In this document: one piece after another, positions 55,225 to 64,000 of the stretch
Layout: every line of letters starts with the position of its first letter
How positions within the stretch are numbered: position 1 is the stretch's first letter
Assembly (NCBI GenBank): GCA_030280995.1
Contig: JASXTE010000007.1
Location: 14,632,501 to 14,696,500, forward strand
Length of the DNA stretch: 64,000 nt
Direction: 5' to 3'
Source: Hemileia vastatrix
Taxonomy: Eukaryota > Basidiomycota > Pucciniomycetes > Pucciniales > Zaghouaniaceae
The notes under the pieces: model-generated
What the model saw: the letters and a program-made list of their open reading frames with translations, nothing else
Databases searched by the model: none
Told to the model about the DNA's origin: nothing
Translations under genes and position numbers: made by a program

Positions 55225-55665
55225 TCCTCATTTTACAGTCTTGGGGGACTAATCCTCAGTTTTAAGTCTTGGGGGACTAACAGCCCTCAGTTTATAGCCT
55301 TGGGGGACTCAAAAACCCTCAGTTTATAGTCTTGTGGGACTCAAAACCTAAATCAAAAAGACAGAACCAGATATCAAAACATTTAAGACCCAAAGAAATA
55401 AACTAACATTCTGGGGTAACTGTTCTACAGAGCAGCCAGCTCATCAGTTACCCCCACACTTGCCTTAACACAATTCAGAGACTCCCTCTTTGTATGCCCT
55501 CTGCCAGAATCACACCAACTCCCATTATCAGTTTATAGTCCTGAAGGAATCAACCATTAAACCATCCTCAGTTTGTAATCTTGGGGGACTGTACCAGTGT
55601 TCAGTTTAAAGTCTTGACGGACTGCCTGCACTTTTCAGTTTAAATTCTTGAAGGACTTATGCATA
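55225..55665 (-). repeat. Hairpin-repeat stretch between antisense genes A and B, element 4
   Basis: About eight short dyads (plus strand GTTT-A-AGTCTTGGGGGACT type at 55230, 55257, 55287, 55320, 55530, 55570, 55600 and 55635) and the long hairpin GGGGTAACTG/CAGTTACCCC at 55413-55454. Confidence 0.78.
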
Positions 55666-55802
55666 ACAAGGGTGGAACCGCCTCCATGCACAATGCACCA
55701 CTGCCAACCTTCTGAAATTCCACTCTTTCTACACCATCTACACATCACTGATAAATATGTTAATTTATCTCTTTTCTTCCTACTATTGCTCCATCACATG
55801 TC

Positions 55803-57316
55803 ATGGCAGGATCACCTAGTTTTAAACCATTGGAACCTCCCTGCTTCACTGCTCCAAAAGACTATGCTTGCAAACAGTGCATCCACATGTGCAGACCTTG
55901 CACTTACACTCTTCCTACTCCTCAGGCCAAACTCTATAACAGGGCCTATGATTCTTGCAACTCCAAAAATAAAAGGTGTGACAGAGAACCCAATTACCCA
56001 ATACCTCCGCTTTCACCTTTACATAAATATATATCCAGATCACCTACTAGTTCACCAGAGTATGGGCCTGCCTCTTTATCCTTGTCTTCTGCTCCTTCCA
56101 GAAAATCACAGCGCTCTACTCCCAAACCCAAGCCCAAAAGACAAGCTTTATCATCCCAAGAATCTGCTTTCCTTTCTGAAACATCATCAAAAATTGCGCC
56201 AAAATCAGCTCCTAGGCTGCTAGACTGCGTCCAGGCAGCCCCGCCCACCTCATCAGAAAAAAAATCAGGTTCAAAACATCCAAATTCAGCCAAAAAAACA
56301 ACCAAATTCTTCCATCTAACACCAATAACTCAACACCAAAACCTCCTAATGCTTCCAGAGTAATGCGTACCTCCGCAATTTCTTCTTCTATTAACACCAG
56401 AACAACCAACACTTCTTCTAAACACAAAACTCCTGTTGCTCCAGGAGAAAACAACTTCACTTCTCCTCTGGCCTCCAATTATTTTTCTGATAACTCTTTT
56501 GCTTCTGAATCTTCATCCAGAAGATACCAATAAGCTTCCAGATCATCATCTCCTGGTCCTGCCCTCAAACTAACTGGCACTCCTCCACCAGCATCAAGTA
56601 ACCCTTCAACAAGCAATAATATAAACAGTGACAACTACAACAGCCCTGCTGCTGCAACCAGAGCCCAGGAACCTCTTTCTCCTCCTTCATCTTCTCAACA
56701 CCATTCAGAGAATTACACAGAAAATCCATACCTAAATCTGGTGGACCCTCCTACAATACCTATTCAATACTCTTCAGCCATCCATATTCTAGCTGCATAC
56801 AAATTTGAACATCTCCCAATCTGTAAGTAGCAAAATAAAATAACAAAATAGGATTTATTCAACAGAGGAAAAATTTCTGAACCAATTCTTCTGCTTTTTT
56901 TTTGAACTCCGCTGCCTGAAACTGCATTTTGAACTGGCCAACCCCTAGAAACTACCTTGACGCTGCATTACACTAATATGAAGCAACACCTTAGCATGAT
57001 GTGTTCAAACATGCTTAAAGCCTTTTCCCTTCATGGTCCATTGAATGATTTTGAGAGGAATCTGAGAAAACAACTCCTTGATGACCACTGGAAGATGTCA
57101 CAAATTATCAAGCACACTATCCAGCACTCCATTCCTAATTCTTCTTCTTCTTTCTAAAATTTACCTCCCAACCCAGTTCCAGCCCATTATAAGCCCTATA
57201 CCTTCTCCAGCCACCTGCATCACAATGAACACAGTTCTTCCTCTATTCCAAGCAAGAAACAAAAACGCCACAACCATCCGGACCAACCGCCAGAGGCTTC
57301 TTCATCCCGTCATTAA
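55803..57316 (+). pseudogene. Antisense gene B of element 4, broken
   Basis: Starts MAGSPSFKPLEPPC at 55803. The first half of the array is intact (C-x2-C-x6-C with extra Cys); in the second half the first cysteine is Tyr (AYDSC), so the cluster is incomplete. The Ser/Pro tract and Lys-rich region follow to a stop at 56361. The middle part is open in the second frame from about 56360, with a TAA near 56530. The last intron has GTAAGT at its start (56822) but its acceptor is lost: CTTCTGCTTTTTTTTTG replaces CTTCTTGTCTAG. The last-exon motifs (TNMKQHLSMMCSNMLKAF, DDHWKMSQIIKH) remain to the stop at 57314-57316. Confidence 0.7.
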
Positions 57317-57377
57317 ATAAAATATTTTAAACAAAATTAATAACTAGAAAAAATAATAACAGGTAACAGATATATAA

Positions 57378-59140
57378 AAATTTATTTTATTTTATTTTTA
57401 CTTTTATTTTTATTTTTATTTTTATTTTTATTTTTATTTTTATTTTTATTTTTATTTTTATTTTTATTTTTATTTTTATTTTTATTTTTATTTTTATTTT
57501 TATTTTTATTTTTATTTTTATTTTTATTTTTATTTTTATTTTTATTTTTATTTTTATTTTTATTTTTATTTTTATTTTTATTTTTATTTTTATTTTTATT
57601 TTTATTTTTATTTTTATTTTTATTTTTATTTTTATTTTTATTTTTATTTTTATTTTTATTTTTATTTTTATTTTTATTTTTATTTTTATTTTTATTTTTA
57701 TTTTTATTTTTATTTTTATTTTTATTTTTATTTTTATTTTTATTTTTATTTTTATTTTTATTTTTATTTTTATTTTTATCTTTATTTTTATTTTTATTTT
57801 TATTTTTATTTTTATTTTTATTTTTATTTTTATTTTTATTTTTATTTTTATTTTTATTTTTATTTTTATTTTTATTTTTATTTTTATTTTTATTTTTATT
57901 TTTATTTTTATTTTTATTTTTATTTTTATTTTTATTTTTATTTTTATTTTTATTTTTATTTTTATTTTTATTTTTATTTTTATTTTTATTTTTATTTTTA
58001 TTTTTATTTTTATTTTTATTTTCATTTTTATTTTTATTTTTATTTTTATTTTTATTTTTATTTTTATTTTTATTTTTATTTTTATTTTTATTTTTATTTT
58101 TATTTTTATTTTTATTTTTATTTTTATTTTTATTTTTATTTTTGTTTTTGTTTTTATTTTTATTTTTATTTTTATTTTTATTTTTATTTTTATTTTTGTT
58201 TTTATTTTTATTTTTATTTTTATTTTTATTTTTATTTTTATTTTTATTTTTATTTTTATTTTTATTTTTATTTTTATTTTTATTTTTATTTTTATTTTTA
58301 TTTTTATTTTTATTTTTATTTTTATTTTTATTTTTATTTTTATTTTTATTTTTATTTTTATTTTTATTTTTATTTTTATTTTTATTTTTATTTTTATTTT
58401 TATTTTTATTTTTATTTTTATTTTTATTTTTATTTTTATTTTTATTTTTATTTTTATTTTTATTTTTATTTTTATTTTTATTTTTATTTTTATTTTTATT
58501 TTTATTTTTATTTTTATTTTTATTATTATTATTATTTTTATATTTATTTTTATTTTTATTTTTATTTTTATTTTTATTTTTATTTTTATTTTTATTTTTA
58601 TTTTTATTTTTATTTTTATTTTTATTTTTATTTTTATTTTTATTTTTATTTTTATTTTTATTTTTATTTTTATTTTTATTTTTATTTTTATTTTTATTTT
58701 TATTTTTATTTTTATTTTTATTTTTATTTTTATTTTTATTTTTATTTTTATTTTTATTTTTATTTTTATTTTTATTTTTATTTTTATTTTTATTTTTATT
58801 TTTATTTTTATTTTTATTTTTATTTTTATTTTTATTTTTATTTTTATTTTTATATTTATTTTTATTTTTATTTTTATTTTTATTTTTATTTTTATTTTTA
58901 TTTTTATTTTTATTTTTATTTTTATTTTTATTTTTATTTTTATTTTTATTTTTATTTTTATTTTTATTTATATTTATATTTATATTTTTATTTTTATTTT
59001 CATTTTCATTTTTATTTTTATTTTTATTTTTATTTTTATTTTTATTTTTATTTTTATTTTTATTTTTATTTTTATTTTTATTTTTATTTTTATTTTTATT
59101 TTTATTTTTATTTTTATTTTTATTTTTATTTTTATTTTTA
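57378..59140. repeat. (TTTTTA)n hexamer array, about 1.75 kb
   Basis: Some 290 nearly perfect hexamer units. Interruptions are few: a TTTTTATC unit near 57780, TTTTCA at 58021, TTTTTG units at 58141-58152 and 58197, an ATT trinucleotide patch at 58523-58535, TATATT variants at 58850 and 58967-58990. It sits where elements 2 and 3 have only a T-run after antisense gene B. Open frames through it (Lys-Ile or Phe-Leu repeats) are artefacts. Confidence 0.95.
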
Positions 59141-60262
59141 ACTACTAAACTACTAACATACTAAAAAAATGAAAAAAAAATTAAGATGAAATAGACAAAA
59201 TAATATGAAATAAATAATTATTACAAATGGTATCCCCCAGCCAATTGATGAGTTGTTCCCCTAACACCTTACCTACATCCAAGTGCACCTTGATGTGGAT
59301 ACACAATTAAATATTTTTAAATGATTAATGATAAAAAAAATAAGAAATTAAATAAAATAAAAAAATGAAACACAGAAATGAATGAAATAAATAAAAAAAG
59401 AAAATAGAATTGCCTGGCCAATTGATAATCCTTTCTTGACCAATGCTTTCCCACATCCAGGTGACCCTGATGTGGTAACACCATAATTTTCCTTATTTTC
59501 CCTCTTTACATCCTAATAACCCCCATAGAAAAATTAAAAGAATAAAAGAGAAAAAAAGAAAATAATCTAAAACTACTATCTAGCACAACCATAAACACAA
59601 CCATATGAAAAAAGAAAATTAAAAGTCCAATCCAAAGAAATGATCACTGGGTGGGCTCCCTCCAATAAGTAAAAATAATGGGAGACCACCAGTGATCCAC
59701 CGCCACTCCAAGGAAACAAAGAGCACGTCCAAAACCAGTTTAAAGTCATAGTGGACTAAAACCTGAATAGTAAAACCAGAACTAGGATTCAACTAGGACA
59801 AACAAAATACTTGAAACAGACATTATGAGGTAACTGTTCTACAGAGCAGCCAGCTCATCAGTTACCCCCACACTCGCCAAAATAAAATCTAGAAGCCCCT
59901 CCTGGGTACCTTCTAAAAACACAACATCCAGCACAGAAAACAAAACCAATAAGAATGAAGAGTCAGTCACTTGAAGACCGAATGAATTTCCAGTTTAAAG
60001 TCATAGAGGACTAAAACCTGTGAAGAAAAACTAATGCTAGGGTTCAACCAAATTAAGAGAAAGGGTTGGAAAGAGACAATCTGGGGTAACTGTTGATAGA
60101 GCAGCCAGCCCATCAGTCACCCCCATTCATGCCAAGCCAAAATCTAGAGGCCCCATCCATGGGTACTGTCTAACAAAAAGTTTCCAACAAACAGATGCAC
60201 AGAATCACCCCAAAAAAATTCAAAATTAAAAAATGGCCCGTAGTTTATCCTCATTGCGGAGT
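59141..60262 (-). ncRNA. Structured 3' noncoding region of element 4
   Basis: No gene. Same hairpin order as elements 2 and 3: CCACATC/GATGTGG (59275-59300, 59453-59477), GATCACTGG (59641-59696), short dyads (59735-59758, 59990-60012), GGGGTAACTG type (59827-59868, weakened to GAGG; 60083-60124), and the CTC(cgcaat)GAGG dyad at 60239-60262, where the pol deletion begins. Confidence 0.6.
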
Positions 60263-61033
60263 GAAGAAACCCTAGCGGTGTACAATCGGGAGGACTTACT
60301 TTTACTCCCTAATCTCACCACTTCAAAGCTTTTCCGCAATCCCACAACCTCATCGCCACTTCCATCTACCAATTCTTCAAATCTTGATTCCTCTTCAGAA
60401 TCACATCTTCTACAACTGTGCAGTGTATCCTCATGCAGGAGGCCCAAAACATGATCTTGCTGATCTTCATTCTTCAAAAATTTGTGCAGTTTAACCTCTT
60501 GCTGGAAGCCCAAAACAAGATCTTACTGATCTTCACAAAAATGACTTTTGTCTTCTTTCTTCATTATCTTCAGATTTTTTTCTTGATTTTCTTGAATTAT
60601 CTTGAAATTTTTATTTTCTTTTCTTGGGTTTTCTTCTTGCCTACAAAAATAACCAGGGTTTTCCCCAATGCTCACAGACGTGGCCAAGGTAATGTTTTTG
60701 AAAGGTGTAGAAGAAACCCTAGTGGTGCACAATTGGTAGGACTTACTTTTACTCCTCAATCTCACCACTCCAAAGCTTTTCTGCATATATTTCAATAAGG
60801 ATATATAGCCCATCTTCCTTTTTGAACTTGAATTAAAATTGATTGAAAATTTTGAAAAAGATCAATGACTTGATAAAACACATGAAGAATACTTGAAAAT
60901 AAGAGAGACATTAAAAAGAGAAAGTTGAAAATCCACTTGGTATATCTCCAAGGGAGCTGACCTACTACAACCTGGGATTTCCTCACCTTGGGGAGAGGTT
61001 GTAGCAATTGGGTGATTAGCCCTCATCATTCTA
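60263..61033 (-). pseudogene. pol remnant of element 4: pre-RT region only
   Basis: Contains both copies of the S-T-P-F-K-N-I-T-type unit (60813-60523 and the partial one at 60300-60263) and L-Q-Q/H-E-x-K-L repeats (60513-60226 region: FQQEVKLHKFL, LLHEDTLHSC). RT, RNase H and integrase are absent. A MRANHPIATTSPQGEE stretch (61025-60975) marks the start of the pol frame, which overlaps the gag end. Confidence 0.8.
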
Positions 61034-63385
61034 AAAAAATAGATTCTCTCTAGAGCCTGCGCCACACTCCAAAAATCCTGAGGCGGCACCTACTTCATTT
61101 CTCCTCCTACAACAATCCATGCATTGACACATGGAAGACAAACCAGGCCTAGTTTCCCAACCAACATCTCCAGGAGATGATAACCTTATGTGAATTCTTC
61201 TTTCATCTTCACCAGCTAGCTCCAAACTGATCCCTATTTCAAACTGATAAACAATTCTTGCCTGGAAATACATCAAGAATGGCCCGCCTAAAACTGCTTT
61301 TACATTACCTATAGCAATGTAAAAATGAGCCTTTCCGGAGTCTCCACCAAGATCCAACTTCACAAATTCGGAAGTTCCAACCAATTCAGTGACATGGCCA
61401 CCAATACCAGTTTTGATGGGGAGGCCCATATGAGTTGCCTCAAACAAGGAAATCAGTTTAATCTGTGAACCTGAATCCACCAATTCCCAAGCCTTCCTGC
61501 CATTCAAAGTAACATTGACATATCCTAGAGGTGCAGAAAAATGCATTTCCAACCTCTCTCCAAACTTCTCCGCAGAATCACATATGTATTCCACTTCCCC
61601 AGAAGAAACCCTTCTCCTGGTCAGCAACTTTTTCTGTCTATCAGCCAACCCAGGACTGATAGCATATAACTCCCCATAAGTGAGAGAAACCTGACCCTGA
61701 TTCATCCTATCTAGAACAGAGTCCATAAAATTAGATTGTCTAGAAACTACTTGCCTCTCAAAGTGAGCCCTTGGCTTCACTACCTTGGTCCTGGAATTTT
61801 CCTGAGGACCAGCACCACTAACAGATTTCCCCTCTACAGGAATCATACCAGATCCCTAACTAGAACCTCTGACCCCAGCAGGCCTTGGCAATGAAGCCAA
61901 CGGAACCTCCTCCTCAGAGTCAGATTCCACATCCATAGGCATTGGCTCACCATTAAGGTCCAATACTCCAAAACTAGGGGGGCCCATATTTGCAATCACC
62001 TTCTGCATTTTATACAGCTCCTCTTTGCTGTACTTCTTCCTAGCTGCACCCATCTTAGGATCCGCCTTTGCTGCTTTAGGCTTTGGAGGGGTCTGAGAGC
62101 TGCTCTTAGGCCTTCCTACCTTGTCTGCCTCCACATCATAAACGCCAGCCAAGCACTCACCACTTGACTGTCCTCCACAAGAATACAACTCTAGTCCACC
62201 AAAGGAAGTAGAAATGGAAACTTTATTCACTTCCTTCCCTTTCCCCTTTCTGTCATAATCTTGCTTAATAGAAGAATTCCCCTGATCAGGAATCTCCTCA
62301 AATCTTGGCCTCCGCTGATTAAGACCAGCCCTTCTCCTGACCATGTCCACAGGAGCCTGCCCCTCACTGGGCTTGACAAACTGACCATCAGGAAACTTGA
62401 ATACCCTGCCATCAAATTCTACTTTGCCCTCTGACACATCTCTGTTCAGAGCCCAACAATAATTGGACTTATGTCCTCTCCTTCTGCAATAAGAGCAAAC
62501 CAAAGGGTCACTCCTTCCAGCCCGCCTATCAAATTCCCTGGGCTGCGGAGGTGCCTTATTGGCCTTCTTAGCCTCCTTCACAAAAATAAGGAGCTGTTTG
62601 GTCAGATCAGCCAACTGCTATACCACTGGGTCCCGTTCCTGTTTGGGAACCTTTACCATATTTTTCTCTTCTTTCCCCACCTTACTTTCCTCTTCAGCCA
62701 AAGCCTCACTGACTTTGCTGACATACTTGGTGCACCCTTCTTGATAGGTGTCCACTGCCAATAACTTCAGATGGGCCCCCACCGCCACCTTCACCTTGTC
62801 CAAGGCAGGCATCTTCTGATCCCCATTGGAGAGAGTCTTCATCAAGTCCTTCATTGATAACTCTTTTAGCACATCTATCCTGACATCTCTAGCCAGGGCG
62901 GACCAAAAAACATCTTTGGCAGCATTCTCATACGCCAGCTGCTCCACTTCCACCAAGTATTGCACCACAGGATCAAACTGTAGCAGAAACTTCCTGTAAC
63001 TGTGTAAGTTACCAACGCCACCATAAGATTGCCACTCACTGACAACCTTATTCAGATCTTCCATAGTGAACCTGATGCCCCATCTATCAATCATATCCCT
63101 ACACAGTAGCTCCCAATCTCTCTTCTTGTAGCCAGACTTGGCCACAACATCCTTCTCCACCACCCTATCTCCAATGAAGAAGATGATTTGCTTCACCATA
63201 TCCAAATGAGAAGCACCGTCAACGCCAGCAGCAGTTTCATACTTCTCTAGAAACCACTTGACATCATCACCATTAAACTTGTTACCATCCCAATTTTTAA
63301 TCCTTAAACCTTCCCTAAACATCACTGCAGGAGGACCTTCCCCCCCACTGACAATCACCATAGGAATAGAAGATCCATTAGCCAT
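61031..63385 (-). pseudogene. gag: gag-protease of element 4, two nonsense codons
   Basis: Frame from MANGSSIP (63385) to the natural stop at 61031. Upstream codons to 63472 are also open but are leader sequence in the other copies. Capsid-like domain (KNWDGNKFNGDD, KRDWELLCRDMIDRWG), CCHC knuckle with intact spacing (CSYCRRRGHKSNYC, near 62490-62450), protease L-V-D-S-G-S-Q-I (near 61480) intact. Nonsense codons at 62618-62620 and 61856-61858. The pre-stop run is CTATTTTTTTAG, one T longer than in elements 2 and 3, so the slippery context differs. Confidence 0.87.
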
Positions 63386-63457
63386 TCTTCCAGACAAAAA
63401 TACCAAAAAGAGCCAATCACAGGCGACAAGGACTCCAAAGAAACAACAGATCCGTAT

Positions 63458-63474
63458 CCCCAAGTCCGGCACCA
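63458..63474 (-). other. Degenerate primer-binding site of element 4
   Basis: CCCCAAGTCCGGCACCA where intact copies have CCCCACGTTGGGCGCCA; four mismatches by eye. Position relative to the LTR is conserved. Confidence 0.65.
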
Positions 63475-63478
63475 GAAA

Positions 63479-64000
63479 TTTAGAAAATCCTATAGTACTA
63501 GCTATAGGCCTTGACCAAGGGAGTTGGAGAAAAACCAGAAGAAAAACCCCTGTCTCTTTAGAAAAATAGAGTGAGATTTACCTGTTACAGTAAATTGGTT
63601 CCTGTTGCCACAAAAGCCCTTTTTCAAAAACACTTGACTGCTTGATCAGTCAAGAAATTAGTCACCAGACAGACTACCAAACCAAAGAACTGAAATTTAG
63701 AACAATGTCCACACCAGAGAAAGCAATGATACTTGATGTAGGTTGCAAATCCACACCAGAGACAGCAATAATACTTGATATAGCTTGCAAGACTAAAACA
63801 GAGAAAACAGTTGCTAAGATAAGTTAAATGAAGAGCTTACTTGCAACAAACACAGCCAGTTTGTGGCCAACAACAGTGAAAACTGAGTGTGGAACAAGGA
63901 TATCACCTCCAGATGGTTGAATGATAATTAAGGTTGCCCCAAACTCCCCTTTTCACTATATACACACAGACTACTAATCAAGAGCCCATGCACACCTGCA
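63479..64000 (-). repeat. 5' LTR of element 4, continues past the window
   Basis: First 522 bp in view. The terminal TGTAGACA has become TTTAGAAA. Includes the 46-bp tandem repeat (63710-63790). The target duplication partner lies outside the window. Confidence 0.85.

Larger units (their letters stand above)
53372..64000 (-). mobile_element. Element 4: gypsy element lacking RT, RNase H and integrase
   Basis: 3' LTR 53372-54461, polypurine tract, antisense gene A (54509-55145), hairpins, antisense gene B (55803-57316), (TTTTTA)n array, structured 3' region, then a direct join at about 60262/60263 from the end-of-pol dyad to the pre-RT region, gag (61031-63385), degenerate PBS, and 5' LTR from 63479 to beyond the window. 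About 3.5 kb of pol present in element 2 (20300-23765) is missing. It would depend on other copies for reverse transcription. Confidence 0.9.

Noticed and set aside
57387..59164. Long open frames of Lys-Ile and Phe-Leu repeats
   Set aside because: They are translations of the (TTTTTA)n array, with no start context or non-repeat sequence.

Overview
The window is a stack of nested LTR retrotransposons (Ty3/gypsy type) with about 5 kb of other, AT-rich DNA between them. Spliceosomal introns of 49-69 bp with GT..AG ends and CTGAT-type branch sites, the gypsy pol type, and a broken TET/JBP-like dioxygenase fragment all point to a fungus. A basidiomycete with a large, repeat-filled genome (a rust fungus, for example) fits best. 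That placement is inference; no species is claimed.

Layout. Positions 1-7615 hold element 1 (minus strand; its 3' end lies left of the window), inserted into element 0 (opposite orientation, 7616-11089). 11090-14606 is AT-rich unique sequence with one 197-bp MITE. 14611-51215 is element 3 (minus). It is split twice: element 2 (minus, 15040-28091) sits inside its 3' LTR, and a different family, element P (plus, 31111-41707), sits inside its antisense gene B. 51691-53371 is a degraded TET/JBP-like gene (minus) broken by a solo LTR (51956-53007) and cut off by element 4 (minus, 53372 to beyond the window). Elements 2 and 3 are each bounded by a 4-bp CCGG target duplication, which fixes the nesting order.

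Element anatomy (elements 0-4). Each has LTRs of about 1.09 kb and a 17-nt primer-binding site complementary to the 3' end of tRNA-Lys(CUU). Then come gag with one CCHC knuckle fused to an aspartic protease, and a -1 slippery heptamer (T TTT TTA/C) before the gag stop. Pol follows (RT, RNase H, zinc-HHCC/DDE integrase with a GPY motif), then a 3' region of about 4 kb and a polypurine tract. The 3' region is the unusual part. It carries two split genes on the opposite strand (A and B), both encoding a C-x2-C-x6-C-x12-15-C-x2-C-x6-C cysteine array like a fungal Zn2Cys6 cluster. It also carries several families of repeated hairpins whose stems change in a compensatory way. The commonest is a 4-bp stem with a 6-nt loop followed by NTAAACTGG; it also occurs in frame inside pol. 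Element P shares the hairpins, PBS and pol type but has other LTRs, no antisense genes, no CCHC knuckle and a degenerate protease site.

State. Every gag and pol in view carries nonsense codons, frameshifts or deletions, so none looks autonomous. Antisense gene A of element 4 is still intact as a spliced frame, as is that of element 2 apart from one lost cysteine. Element 4 has lost RT, RNase H and integrase and carries a 1.75-kb (TTTTTA)n array. The best candidate for something undescribed is the combination of the covarying hairpin family and the antisense Zn2Cys6-like genes.
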